64,000 bases of DNA from Bacillota bacterium. Its GTDB lineage: Bacteria > Bacillota > Clostridia > Acetivibrionales > DTU013. The DNA lies in assembly GCA_023412665.1 (NCBI GenBank), contig JAEZCA010000008.1, forward strand, positions 1 to 64,000, read 5' to 3'. Below are positions 19,123 through 28,097 of the stretch, piece by piece (the stretch's first letter is position 1; every line of letters begins with the position of its first letter). Position numbers and translations under genes: made by a program. Below the pieces are notes generated by a model. The model was not told the origin of the DNA, ran no database searches, and saw nothing but the letters and a program-made list of their open reading frames with translations.

Positions 19123-19196
19123 AATGAATGGATAATTTGTTTGTTCATTCATAGTATATACATACTTCTGAATGAATGTCAATAGTATTCATTCAG
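19123..19196. promoter_or_regulatory. Inverted-repeat operators upstream of tetR
   Basis: A perfect palindrome CTGAATGAAT-N9-ATTCATTCAG (19168-19196, 10-bp arms). A second, weaker pair, AATGAA...TTCATTCAT (19123-19151), lies closer to the gene. Both use the same TGAATGAA half-site, as expected for a dimeric TetR repressor controlling its own promoter. Confidence 0.6.
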
Positions 19197-19203
19197 GCAT
19201 TTT

Positions 19204-19366
19204 TATAACACTTCGGTTCAAAGAAAAATTTTCGATTAGGCGATAATTTGCTACGCAAATTATCGCCTAATCGAAAATTTTTCTTAACTCTGCGCGTTTC
19301 AACGAGGCTGGTCGCAAGCAGGGCTTGCTGCTCGCCTATGCATCCTAGGTGGGTCGCCTCGTTATA
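19204..19366. repeat. Palindromic intergenic element, family A copy 2 (expanded)
   Basis: 163 bases from TATAACACTTCGGTTCAAAG to GCCTCGTTATA. The first hairpin has perfect 31-base arms (19221-19251 and 19255-19285) with a 3-base loop. The second stem, AACGAGGC...GCCTCGTT, encloses a further GC-rich inverted repeat. The last TATAAC, read on the minus strand, provides the TAA stop of the hydrolase gene. Confidence 0.75.
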
Positions 19367-20018
19367 TTGCTGCGTCTAATATTAATTTTGCTATCTTAGT
19401 GCTGTGCAAGACATAGCTTCCATGCCCCTCACCCCGCAAAATGTTGAGTTTGCTGTTTGGGATGCTATCAGCAATATACTGTGTGTGGTTCTGTTTCACC
19501 ATGTCGCGGCTTCCCGCCAGAACCGTAGTGGGGATTACGATACTTCCAAGCATTTCAGCCGTAATATTGGGTTCCTTCAGCATCATGGTCATCTTCGGGT
19601 CTTTGACGATTGCATTGATACACTGAAACAGCTTAAGCCAGCCTGTGCGTATTCCCTCCGGCTGTAAATTTGCCCCGCTGATAATCATTTGGGACAATAG
19701 CTGGGGATACTTTGCCGCAAGCAGCAGTCCCACAATCCCGCCATCACTGAATCCATAAAGAATGGGGCGTTCCAGTTTCAGTTCATCAATAAAGCACCTT
19801 ATATCCTCAGCAAAATCATCATAATGGTATTCCATAACAGCCTCACTCTGACCATGCCCACGGCTGTCTATTGCATATACAGTAAAGCGTTCTGCCAATA
19901 AGGGTATCGCCTTATCAAAAATCTTATGCGTTTCCCCATTTCCATGAAGCAGAAGCAGGGGCCTTCCTGTGCCAGACTTTTCGTAGTAAAGCTTTATATT
20001 GTTCACTCGGCATATCAT
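19362..20018 (-). CDS. Alpha/beta hydrolase
   Basis: 218 residues from ATG 20018, chosen because AGGAGGT lies 8 bases before it; the GTG at 20036 would overlap that ribosome binding site. Alpha/beta-hydrolase features in order: oxyanion segment LLLLHGNGE, DSRGHGQS, nucleophile elbow YGFSDGGIVG (Ser), acid Asp in LAGSRDMV and catalytic His in GEGHGSYV. The complete triad predicts an active esterase/peptidase-type enzyme of unknown substrate. The stop codon lies inside the family A palindromic element, so the original C-terminus may have been a few residues different. Confidence 0.85.
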   Translation of the reverse strand: MICRVNNIKLYYEKSGTGRPLLLLHGNGETHKIFDKAIPLLAERFTVYAIDSRGHGQSEAVMEYHYDDFAEDIRCFIDELKLERPILYGFSDGGIVGLLLAAKYPQLLSQMIISGANLQPEGIRTGWLKLFQCINAIVKDPKMTMMLKEPNITAEMLGSIVIPTTVLAGSRDMVKQNHTQYIADSIPNSKLNILRGEGHGSYVLHSTKIAKLILDAAI

Positions 20019-20075
20019 CGGCTTACACCTCCTCACCTGTATATAGTTATCGATTGTTCACTTGTTAGGTTAATA

Positions 20076-20831
20076 TTACTTTGTATGCCTATATTCATAA
20101 TGGTCTCTTTTTAAAAGTGAGAAAATAAATCGCCCATTGAAAATAGACGCTAGAAACATAAAAATATCCGCAAATAAAATAAACAAGAAAGAAGGAACCA
20201 TTACACGGGTATATCTGTTTTTTGATTTTTCCTGTTTGCGTACATGACTTGAAAGCCTAATCATACAATAGATCATGCCGCTGTTAAGAAATAAGTATAT
20301 AAATACATTTTGAAGCAGCGGCAGCCACATAGCCCTGGATATTTCATTACCACTTATCAGGTTCAGCACAATATTCAGAATATAGACGGCAAAAATAATC
20401 GGATATACAATAGAAAGCACATGGAGCATAACTCCGCCGCCGATGCCTATACCGCCACCCCATTTAACACAAGCGCGCTCACACCAGCATTGGTACATCT
20501 GAAGATGTACTTTATTTTGAACACCTTCTATGAAGCCGTTGTTTGAAATCACATAAAGTACAAAGCGGCAATCATTTTCTATACAATAACGTTCTGCCAG
20601 CACCAAAAACTCCTGCACATGGGATGGCATTGCATCTACATAGAGAGGAGCCGAGATAATAAGGGCGTCGATATCCCTCAATTGTTCCAAAATCTTTGAA
20701 TAGTTATTTTTACTACGCAAAGATTCGTAACTTGTAGTGCAGCCACAAAGCGTCAATCTAAAAACATTGGCCAGGAAATGGGAGGCACCGCCTTTCTTCT
20801 TTGGACTTCCATTAAGAATTAAGACTTTCAC
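20076..20831 (-). CDS. Flavodoxin-like NAD(P)H/FMN reductase domain fused to membrane helices
   Basis: 251 residues. The N-terminal ~120 form a flavodoxin-fold domain with the phosphate-binding start MKVLILNGSPKKKGGASHFL and SAPLYVDAMPSHVQEFL. The C-terminal half holds about three hydrophobic segments (VLSIVYPIIFAVYILNIVLN; PLLQNVFIYLFLNSGMIYCM; FLFILFADIFMFLASIF), so the flavin domain should be tethered to the cytoplasmic membrane face. It overlaps the preceding gene by 4 bases (ATGA), indicating coupled translation. This suggests a membrane electron-transfer or quinone/FMN reductase role; the redox partner is unknown. Confidence 0.7.
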   Translation of the reverse strand: MKVLILNGSPKKKGGASHFLANVFRLTLCGCTTSYESLRSKNNYSKILEQLRDIDALIISAPLYVDAMPSHVQEFLVLAERYCIENDCRFVLYVISNNGFIEGVQNKVHLQMYQCWCERACVKWGGGIGIGGGVMLHVLSIVYPIIFAVYILNIVLNLISGNEISRAMWLPLLQNVFIYLFLNSGMIYCMIRLSSHVRKQEKSKNRYTRVMVPSFLFILFADIFMFLASIFNGRFIFSLLKRDHYEYRHTK

Positions 20832-21325
20832 AGTACTCTCCCCCTAAGTTCATCTGCTGCATCGACAAAGACAATTTCAGTTTCTTCAATTCCCATATTG
20901 ATGCTGTTCATTTTTACGAGCTCTTTGGCAGTCTGTTGTTCAAGCCCACTACTCTTTCCGTAAAAATACACACTCAGCATCTGATGATTGTGGTGGTATC
21001 GCTTTATATGATGGGTCTTCCATTCCCGATATGTAAAAAACGGAATAGATAGACTGATACTGCGATCCATAACCCTTTTAATTAAGCTGCTGTACCCACC
21101 ATAACATATTTCACTTATAATAGTTATCTTATCACTTGTACCGATTGCTGCTCCTATATGCTGCAATGAATCTTTTATAGCGCAATATCCGGCATTTTTC
21201 AACCAACACTTGAAGCATCCCTGACAAGGAGCAGCATTATTTTTTGCATTGACTTCAAATATTTTATCTTTAAATTCTAGTGTGTGAAATAACTCATCAT
21301 GTATATCGTAGATTACTATATTCAC
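20828..21325 (-). CDS. Flavodoxin-family / iron-sulfur flavoprotein-like protein
   Basis: 165 residues starting at GTG 21325 (GAGGG about 10 bases upstream). It carries CQGCFKCWLKNAGYCAIKDS, the cysteine cluster typical of flavodoxin-like NADPH-dependent FMN reductases of the iron-sulfur flavoprotein type, and ICYGGYSSLIKRVMDR, the flavin-loop region. It lacks the first beta-alpha phosphate loop of a standard flavodoxin (MNIVIYDIHDELFHTLEF is atypical). It is coupled to the membrane-tethered homologue by a 4-base overlap, so the two probably form a complex. Confidence 0.7.
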   Translation of the reverse strand: MNIVIYDIHDELFHTLEFKDKIFEVNAKNNAAPCQGCFKCWLKNAGYCAIKDSLQHIGAAIGTSDKITIISEICYGGYSSLIKRVMDRSISLSIPFFTYREWKTHHIKRYHHNHQMLSVYFYGKSSGLEQQTAKELVKMNSINMGIEETEIVFVDAADELRGRVL

Positions 21326-21330
21326 TACTC

Positions 21331-21498
21331 TTATCCCTCTTTTTTAGCCAATAAGCTTGCAACCAGTATAGCTGAAATATTTATTATTCGTTTTTTACTA
21401 ATAGGTCTTATCCCCATAACCCCCATAAATCCCCAGTTGAAAACTACCACACCCGAAACAAATATACTCGGTTGGTTAGCTAAAAGATATTTTATCAT
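21331..21498 (-). CDS. Possible 55-residue membrane peptide
   Basis: A short frame ending 5 bases before the flavodoxin-like gene, on the same strand. It encodes a hydrophobic peptide with a likely membrane segment (IFVSGVVVFNWGFMGVMGI) and a second hydrophobic stretch (NISAILVASLLA). The ATG lacks a good ribosome binding site. It could be a genuine small subunit of the flavodoxin-like pair or the decayed end of a longer gene. Included as tentative. Confidence 0.35.
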   Translation of the reverse strand: MIKYLLANQPSIFVSGVVVFNWGFMGVMGIRPISKKRIINISAILVASLLAKKEG

Positions 21499-21586
21499 AT
21501 TGATTCACATATAGGAAGTTCTGGTATAGTACCACCTAACGCCTTCAGCGAAATTGGTGACCTGATAAATAACGAATAAGCCAGAC

Positions 21587-22195
21587 TTACAAATCCAGCT
21601 TTAGCCACAAAGCGGGACGAACGCCACCTTTACATTCGCCTTCGGCGATATTGCCTTTAAATATATTGTTGCCTTGGATACCTATGTTACCGTTAGGAAA
21701 GATGTACACAGCTTTTACACTAACGCGGCCAGGTGACCGAAGCCACCACCAATGATACCATGTTTCACTCTTATTTATTGCTATTCGTTTACTGTTGTTT
21801 TCATCTTTTCTTTGAAACCAATATCTTTGATTTTTTCCTGGGTTATACAATTTCGAACTACTATCACCGAAATATTTGCACGTTGCTTCCTCAAGGCTTA
21901 ACAAAAATATTCTGTCCTGTGTATCTTCTCCACCCTTTGTACCATACCACTGATTGTCAGGATTTTTATTTAGTACCGGAATTATTCTTGATTGATCAGC
22001 TGCGCTGAATTTGTTATAGAATTCACCATTAAGATATTTTCTTAACGAGCAGTCAGCCCATGTTATAGCTTCATAAACATTATGGTAAGGACGCTTTTCT
22101 ATAATATCCTCAGTTATAATCAAAGCCGAATCGTCTTTTATGTCAAGCACACGCCAATCATAACCACCAAATAACGTTTTATCCCCTATTTGCAT
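21587..22195 (-). CDS. DUF6273 domain protein
   Basis: 202 residues with the DUF6273 pattern: an N-terminal FGGYDWRVLDI, a CSLRKYLNGEFYNKFS block, LLSLEEA, and the C-terminal WWLRSPG...GGVRPALWLKL. The family is common in Firmicutes and usually extracellular; its function is not established. No signal peptide is visible here. AGGAGG lies 6 bases before ATG 22195 and overlaps the stop of the upstream gene, so it is likely co-transcribed with the FMN-binding protein. Confidence 0.75.
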   Translation of the reverse strand: MQIGDKTLFGGYDWRVLDIKDDSALIITEDIIEKRPYHNVYEAITWADCSLRKYLNGEFYNKFSAADQSRIIPVLNKNPDNQWYGTKGGEDTQDRIFLLSLEEATCKYFGDSSSKLYNPGKNQRYWFQRKDENNSKRIAINKSETWYHWWWLRSPGRVSVKAVYIFPNGNIGIQGNNIFKGNIAEGECKGGVRPALWLKLDL

Positions 22196-22204
22196 ATCTG
22201 CCTC

Positions 22205-22681
22205 CTATTTCGCTTCTTTCTTCGCAAAGTCGACTTTATACTGCCATTCACCGTATTTTTTTTCGTTATCAGTTATCGTTCCCTCCGTAAGGGTTATACG
22301 CAGAACGATTGAGTCAGGGTTATCCTCGTCGCCATGTGCATCGAACCACGGGAAGATTTTTTTCATCTTCGCTCTTATTTCTGCGTTCCTCTCGTCCTTT
22401 ACCCAACCAAGATTTTCAGCTGTTCCTTGCGCAACAAACAAGTCTAATCCACATATGGAAATCTCGTTGTTTTTTCCAATCTCCAGCATTTTATTTTTCT
22501 TCGCATCTGTAGAAACATAAAACACACCGTCCTCATAAAAAGCGTCAACCATACGGACAGCAGGGCGGGGATTGCCGGCTGCGTTCGGAGACAATGCAAT
22601 AGTTGCTAGAGCAATAAGGTTGTCCTTCCCGTTCCCGCAGAATTCCTCCATAAGTTTCATTGCGTTTTCATATTTACTCAT
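22205..22681 (-). CDS. Pyridoxamine 5'-phosphate oxidase-related FMN-binding protein
   Basis: 158 residues from ATG 22681, chosen because GGAGGT precedes it by 8 bases. The in-frame ATG at 22738 would overlap the merR 3' end and lacks a site. The split-barrel flavin fold is suggested by NLIALATIALSPNAAGNPRPAVRMVDAFYEDGVFYVSTDAKKNKM. Members of this group bind FMN or F420 and reduce or sequester small substrates; it is not a biosynthetic PdxH. It lies in a merR-FMN protein-DUF6273 unit. Confidence 0.8.
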   Translation of the reverse strand: MSKYENAMKLMEEFCGNGKDNLIALATIALSPNAAGNPRPAVRMVDAFYEDGVFYVSTDAKKNKMLEIGKNNEISICGLDLFVAQGTAENLGWVKDERNAEIRAKMKKIFPWFDAHGDEDNPDSIVLRITLTEGTITDNEKKYGEWQYKVDFAKKEAK

Positions 22682-22727
22682 TTTAATACCTCCAATGATA
22701 TATTTTTTATTATAGTTTTCCAAAATG

Positions 22728-23708
22728 CTAGATACCATCTTTGAGCTTTATAGGAAAATATCTTTGCATTTGCTTATAGCCAAGTCCCTTTTCTATATCT
22801 TTATAGGCAATATCTCTTCCCTCTTCATATAAGTAAGGCATATTGAACATGATGCTGCGGCCTTTGTCAAACTCAAAATTTGTGCTTTCAATCCATCGGC
22901 GAACTTTTTCTTCCACTTTATTTATGCTCTCGTTATCCTCGTCAATACTGACTGCCATAGCGTATAAGCCTCCCTGGAAATCGAACAATTCAAAGGGGCT
23001 AACATCCGCATTGGTGACACCATCATTAACGGCACATATCCATTCGGCTTTGTCATTTTTAGTCAGCAAAAAATCAAAACAATCAAAAATCACATCCTTA
23101 TACAAATGCACATGTTGCCACAATTGATTCATATATCCACCGGGTTTGAACATGTCCTCCCATGATTGTTCGCCCACTGTCACCGCTCTAAATCCCGGTA
23201 TGCTGACGACCATGATATCAGGAATTTTCTTATCCAGTTTTTCCGTTATTTCAATCAAGCGGTTTATATTGGAGGGCTTGCCGATATAGTCAATGCTTAT
23301 CAATTGTGTTTCGATCTCTTTCGCCTTGCTATACAGCAGTTTTATGTCGGAGTTGTCTGAAAAGCTTACTTGCTCTATTTCGCGTATAAAATCCAGCACG
23401 ATTCCCTTCAGTTCATGCAAAAGCGCAACCTCGTCGTCTATGTTCTGTACTTTCTTCCCCAGCACTTCCAAGACTACATCGGAACCGGAAGTGTTAAAAA
23501 CACGCATAATGTCTTTTATGCTTATATTCAGCTTTCGTAAAATGAGTATTTGCTCAAGCCGCCTAACAGCGTCCTCATCGTACATTCTGTAGGCATAGTC
23601 ATCACTTCGGATGCTGGACAGCAATCCCATGTCCTCATAATAACGCAGAGTACGAGCTGTAATGTCATATTTGCTTGACACATCTTTAATTTTGATTAAA
23701 GTACTCAT
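22728..23708 (-). CDS. MerR-family regulator with GyrI-like effector domain
   Basis: 326 residues. The N-terminal MerR winged HTH has the family signature ITARTLRYYEDMGLL and RRLEQILILRKLNISIKDI. A coiled-coil dimerisation helix follows, and residues ~165-326 form a GyrI/BacR-type effector-binding domain (FRAVTVGEQSWEDMF). This class senses small hydrophobic or cationic compounds. It probably controls itself and the downstream FMN-binding protein from the promoter at 23733-23777. Confidence 0.88.
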   Translation of the reverse strand: MSTLIKIKDVSSKYDITARTLRYYEDMGLLSSIRSDDYAYRMYDEDAVRRLEQILILRKLNISIKDIMRVFNTSGSDVVLEVLGKKVQNIDDEVALLHELKGIVLDFIREIEQVSFSDNSDIKLLYSKAKEIETQLISIDYIGKPSNINRLIEITEKLDKKIPDIMVVSIPGFRAVTVGEQSWEDMFKPGGYMNQLWQHVHLYKDVIFDCFDFLLTKNDKAEWICAVNDGVTNADVSPFELFDFQGGLYAMAVSIDEDNESINKVEEKVRRWIESTNFEFDKGRSIMFNMPYLYEEGRDIAYKDIEKGLGYKQMQRYFPIKLKDGI

Positions 23709-23732
23709 TTGTTTTGACCTCTTTCTAATTAA

Positions 23733-23777
23733 TTGGGTATATACTTAGTATAAAGGATTACCCAAAGGAAGAGTCAA
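23733..23777 (-). promoter_or_regulatory. MerR-type promoter/operator with 19-bp spacer
   Basis: On the minus strand TTGACT (23777-23772), a 19-base spacer and TATACT (23752-23747). The extended spacer is the hallmark of MerR-activated promoters. A dyad with 7-bp arms, TTGGGTA/TACCCAA (23733-23739 and 23759-23765), overlaps it. It lies about 40 bases from the merR start. The remaining intergenic sequence to 23937 shows nothing else. Confidence 0.65.
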
Positions 23778-23937
23778 GAGGGTAATGCAATTTTCTAGCA
23801 AAAAAGAAATACTCATAAAATGGTTTATAAACTGGCTTACGAGTCACATACAAAACATGGACAAGAAAATAGGCAATTATGTGAAACTCATTAGTATAGA
23901 TTTGATTATTTAAAAAGCATCTGCCCGACTATGCGAC

Positions 23938-23985
23938 AAAAACAGCAGGTGTATGAACTCTAAAATTCATACACCTGCTGTTTTT
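23938..23985 (-). terminator. Strong rho-independent terminator
   Basis: Perfect 20-bp inverted repeat (23938-23957 / 23966-23985) with an 8-base loop. The arms end in A5/T5, so the transcript from the minus-strand gene at 24044 would form a GC-containing stem followed by U residues. It is bidirectional in form. Confidence 0.75.
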
Positions 23986-24043
23986 AGTGCAAAATATTTC
24001 TGGCTTCCTCAGTTTGCCCTTTTGAATCCATCAAGGCTGTATT

Positions 24044-26092
24044 TTATTTGACCTTTTCTAATAAATATGTCTGACTTGCGTCTGAAGCCTCTGTCCACAG
24101 GATAATATTTGTGAAGTTAGCGATTTTTGCTTCGGATATACCTACATAAAGTCCTTTGCTATCCATGATCCGGTAGGTTCCATCTTCCTGCTTTGTTATT
24201 GTGAAGGTGATGGCACTTTTGTCAGCTACGGAGCCGGATTGTGTCAGTACCGTTCCTCTTTCCCCGCCGCTTGTCCACCATTTGCCTGAATGAACACACT
24301 GAATGGTGTATTGATCATCTTTCACTTTAGTAATCCTGAATTTCTCATGATCGCCGCCATTATTCGTATAAAGAATAAGATTTGCACCATCATTTTTCTT
24401 TTTTCCATTCACATCGATGACGAAGCTTGGGTCCTTTGATGACTTTATATAGTAAATACCGTCATCCTCCAGTTCATCACTGGTGTATGCAAAGCTCACC
24501 GTTTTCGGCGCATCTGTCAGGGAAAATGTGAACTCTGCATTCTTGGGAGCATCCATGTTTTTTTGTGCGGACAGGATCAAGGGTGTGCCTTCCTTTACTG
24601 TCCCGGAAGCAGTGAGTACCAGACCGGTGTTGGTGGAGGGGCGCAGGCTGTACCTGTTGTCATCAAAAAAACCGCCGTTGTTCTCAAAATAGATATTCCA
24701 AAGATATGGACTTTTTACTGCCTTTGTACGTACCCCACTGGCTGCGGTGCCGTCTATTCCCAAATACCTTCCGTCCGCCATTCGCAGGGTAACCTGATTG
24801 TTCCCCATTCTTTCCACATAAAGCGGCGTTTCGTCCCGAAGCTCAGCGTTTCCTTTTGAATCGATATTCAGTCTTAAGATATCGTTCACGTGATCATACA
24901 TAAGCGCGTACCAGCCGTCGTGCTTTAACAGCAAAGCGTCGGGGTCTGGAACGTAGTTGACCGGAGCTGAACCGGACGGAACATAGTACTCCTTAAGAGT
25001 AGTCTTCGGATCAGTCATCTTCGGTTTAGGTCCGCCGATCTTAGCCGCTATATCCGCGGGGACTACGAATATTCTTACGATGAAAAAAGCTGCACCGACA
25101 TTGCCATACTTTGATTTAATCGCCTTATCACTTGTCGATGTACTAAAATTATACTCAATACCGTTTTCTGCTGTAATAGAGCCTCCCTGTGAAATCCCTG
25201 CCCTTTCCCAGTCATCGTACTCACTGGCATATGTTACTGTAGGCCACAGGGCGCCATTCTCAAAAGCTATGGCGTCATAAGGTGCAATCGTATACTCATT
25301 TTGCTTCCAATATTCAGTGTCATATGGAGGTACATACTTGGTGCATTTTACCGTTGCTCCCTCTGGAACGACTACAAAGTAAACCGTCGTTGCACCAGAC
25401 GGGTCGTAAGCAAGAATACGGGAATAGGCATAAGTATTCGAAATTTCAAGGGTCAGCAGATTCTCCATGTTGATTGTCCTTTTGGTGCCCCCTTTTGGCT
25501 TCGGTATGGTGCTACTGCTTGCGGGTGTGGTGCTGCTGCTAGTTGGTGTGGTGCCGCTGCTTGCGGGCGCATTTCCGGTGTAAGCCACTCCGGGCTGGAT
25601 GACTGCCTGTCCTGCCGCGCTGTCCCAGTACACATTGAACTGTGAGGCAGTTCCGGAAAGCTTCTGAGCGAACTCACGCAATTGTATGTAGTTGGTATTG
25701 CCGTCAATCAAACGGGCATCCGAAAAAGTAAAGACGTTGCCGTTCATCTTAAACTTTGTGCTGCTTTGCCGGATGTTTGCAGTGTTTTGAAGCTTGGTTT
25801 CAGTAACTGTGCCGCTATATGGCTTTCCTGGCTCAATCACGGCATACTGGCCATCCCAGCCTACATCAAACTGGGCGGAGGTGCCGTTCAGCATCGCTGC
25901 GATTGCGCGAAGCTGCAAGTAGTTAGTACCGCTTATCGCGTATGCCGCTGTGACAGATACGGACTTGCCGTTCATCACAAAATTTGTCTTGCTTGGCGCA
26001 GCACTGGCTGCAAACGCTGTCGTTGTCAGCATGGTCAACGTCAAGCACAGGGTGAGCAGCATGCTCACAAATCGTAATAATCGTAATTTCAT
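24044..26092 (-). CDS. Secreted stalk-domain / ricin-type beta-trefoil lectin protein
   Basis: 682 residues. Residues 1-30 form a signal peptide ending AFAASAA. Two copies of a copper-amine-oxidase-N-like stalk domain follow (NYLQLRAIAAMLNGTSAQFD at ~55-70 and NYIQLREFAQKLSGTASQFN at ~125-140). Then come a Ser/Thr/Pro linker of TTPASSS repeats, a middle domain without a recognised family, and a C-terminal ricin-type trefoil (~480-682) with repeats such as GIYYIKSSKDPSFVIDV and QYTIQCVHSGKWW. It is likely a secreted carbohydrate-binding protein. GGAAGGAGC precedes ATG 26092. No catalytic domain was recognised. Confidence 0.75.
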   Translation of the reverse strand: MKLRLLRFVSMLLTLCLTLTMLTTTAFAASAAPSKTNFVMNGKSVSVTAAYAISGTNYLQLRAIAAMLNGTSAQFDVGWDGQYAVIEPGKPYSGTVTETKLQNTANIRQSSTKFKMNGNVFTFSDARLIDGNTNYIQLREFAQKLSGTASQFNVYWDSAAGQAVIQPGVAYTGNAPASSGTTPTSSSTTPASSSTIPKPKGGTKRTINMENLLTLEISNTYAYSRILAYDPSGATTVYFVVVPEGATVKCTKYVPPYDTEYWKQNEYTIAPYDAIAFENGALWPTVTYASEYDDWERAGISQGGSITAENGIEYNFSTSTSDKAIKSKYGNVGAAFFIVRIFVVPADIAAKIGGPKPKMTDPKTTLKEYYVPSGSAPVNYVPDPDALLLKHDGWYALMYDHVNDILRLNIDSKGNAELRDETPLYVERMGNNQVTLRMADGRYLGIDGTAASGVRTKAVKSPYLWNIYFENNGGFFDDNRYSLRPSTNTGLVLTASGTVKEGTPLILSAQKNMDAPKNAEFTFSLTDAPKTVSFAYTSDELEDDGIYYIKSSKDPSFVIDVNGKKKNDGANLILYTNNGGDHEKFRITKVKDDQYTIQCVHSGKWWTSGGERGTVLTQSGSVADKSAITFTITKQEDGTYRIMDSKGLYVGISEAKIANFTNIILWTEASDASQTYLLEKVK

Positions 26093-26270
26093 TGTTTTGC
26101 TCCTTCCTCAAGCACTATTGGCAGGACGAATACAGGCCCCGCAAAGCATTTGCTTTAGAGTCAGTATACCGGATTTTACAAGGAAGGGGCTCTCTTTAGC
26201 GTGAAATGTAGAGAATTCTGCCCGAAATGCGAAAATCAGGTCTCAAAATGACATAGATCCAAAATAGAGG

Positions 26271-26305
26271 AAAAATACTGTGGTGTCTCTTTCCACAGTA
26301 TTTCT
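26271..26305 (-). terminator. Rho-independent terminator
   Basis: AAATACTGTGG / CCACAGTATTT arms (11 bp, 26273-26283 and 26293-26303) around a 9-base loop, with A-rich flanks on the plus strand reading as U on the minus transcript. It closes the DUF4353 unit that ends at 26403. The rest of 26093-26402 is the leader of the lectin gene and shows no gene. Confidence 0.6.
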
Positions 26306-26402
26306 CCGACTATTTTATTAATTGGTATATTAACTATGGCTTCCATGATCCTCAGGGACACACCAATTCGTTGTGTCGCTGTAACATTGCATTAGCTTGA
26401 TA

Positions 26403-28082
26403 CTATTTTGCGGTAAATTCACTGGTGGAAGACCCAATGGTAATCGTATAGGTTTCACCCTTAGTAATATCAGGACTGCTGAGAATCACAACCGCAAAGT
26501 CAAGTTCAGGTTCATATGAAGAAATTATCGTATTCCCATCAGCATCTGTCAGAGTAATGGCAGTTCCTGCGGGCTGATTGCCTGCCCTCAATGCGATGAC
26601 ACCTTGTTCAAAGTCGCTAAAGCTCTGCGCCATGCCGGCTGCACCGGTACCGATGAATGTGCCGCCTGTGATGATTCCGCTGGCATCAAAGTCCAGGGTA
26701 GCCGTATCGCCGATGGTAGGTCCGCATACAACTGTATAGCCTCCGGAAATAGTCAGCGTTCCATTGGCATCAATACCATCACCGCTGGCGTTAATATACG
26801 ATTTCCCGCCCGAGATGACAATACTGCCATTAGAAGAAGAAGCGCCGCCTCTGCCGCCGAACTTGTCTTTACCGCGCTTACCGCCAAAACCGCTCTGATC
26901 GGTGCCGCCTGCAGCATTGATGCCGTCATCGCTGGCATACAAGGTGATGTCACCGCCGGAGACCTCCACATGGAGCCCTTCCAGTCCTTCATAACTTTCA
27001 GAAATATTGATGGTCCCTGAAGAGACAATCAGCGTATCATCGGCATGGAAACCGTCATCGCCCGTCGCAACTTTAAAATCGCCGCCGCTTATATTAATTG
27101 AAGTGTTGGAATGAACTGCATCATCTGCGGCATCGATGGTGAAGCTACCTCCATTGACAGTAAGATTGCCGGTGGCTTTAATGCCCTTGCTGCTAGTGCC
27201 GGTGTTGGTGCCGGTGTTGGTGCCGGTGTTGGTGTTGGCACTTGTGCCAGCGTTGCTGTTGGTTCTGCCGGTGTCGGTGCTGGTGTTGGTGCTGGGTCTG
27301 CTGCTGTTTGGCTCTGTATCGGCACTTTCGGCACCAGTGGCTGCATTACCTCCCTTGTAGCCATTCCGTTGACGACCACCACCGCCCGTGAATCCACCGC
27401 CACCCTCGAAACCGCCGCCGAACCCACCTCCGAAACCACCTCCGAAACCGGAGGTCTTCTTTACTGCGTTGGCACTTCCTCCGTCGGAGACAATGCTGAA
27501 GGTACCGCCATCGATCTGCATCTGGGCAGAGGCATCAACCCCGTCGCCTTCGGAAGTAATATTAATAGTGCCGCTCTGGATGTATATAAAGCCACGGGTG
27601 GTATCATCCGTGTTCTCCGCATGGATCCCGTCCTTGCCGGAAGTGATATTTATCCCGGCATTGGCAATGCTGATACTATCCTTTCCCGCCAGGCCATGGG
27701 AAGCCGAGGTGATCTCATAGGTACCGCTGGTGAGTGTCAGCTCATCCTTGGAAACGATACCGTGTCCTGCCGGGGACTTGATTGTCAGCGTTCCGGAACC
27801 GTTCAGCGTGAGATCATCCTTTGAAAATATGACTGCATCGACGTTATTTTCGTCAATAGCGGTAAAGGCCCATCCATTGGAAAGAGTGTTGGCCGAATCC
27901 GGAGCAAGGGTGACGAATACCTTATCCGCCTGCAGGATATAAATGGGTGCAAATGTATTACTATTGATGGAAGCATTATTGAGCACCAGTTGTATCTTAT
28001 CAGTTTTCTCCGAGTTTACGATGATCGTCCCATCATTGAGAGTACCCGATAGAATATATGTGCCTTCATCGATGATGGTCAC
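26403..28082 (-). pseudogene. DUF4353 carbohydrate-binding-type protein, 3' part after in-frame amber codon
   Basis: 559 codons that continue the frame of the 28098-28394 lipoprotein after a single TAG. The segment carries parallel-beta-helix-like DUF4353 repeats (TYILSGTLNDG, GHGIVSKDELTLTSGTYEI, SGKDGIHAENTDD), a glycine-rich FGGGFGGG spacer and a TNTG repeat tract, then further beta-helix repeats and a small C-terminal domain. Family proteins run unbroken from lipobox to this domain, so this piece alone lacks a signal peptide. A GTG at 28082 with GGAGGG 4-5 bases upstream could allow reinitiation, but the product would stay in the cytoplasm. Either a nonsense mutation (CAG to TAG), a sequencing error, or readthrough. 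Confidence 0.7.
27085..27460 (-). repeat. Low-complexity coding tract (TNTG and GGGF repeats)
   Basis: Tandem GGTGTTGGTGCC-type units (about 27197-27245) encode a Thr-Asn-Thr-Gly run. Nearby GGAGGTGGGTTCGGC-type units (27410-27455) encode GGGF repeats. Both are slippage-prone in-frame repeats inside the DUF4353 gene. Confidence 0.6.
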
Positions 28083-28097
28083 GGTCCCTCCGGAAAT

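Noticed and set aside
27111..27824. Long plus-strand frame (237 codons) opposite the DUF4353 gene
   Set aside because: Mirror of repetitive Gly/Thr/Asn coding sequence; no ribosome binding site and no family resemblance.
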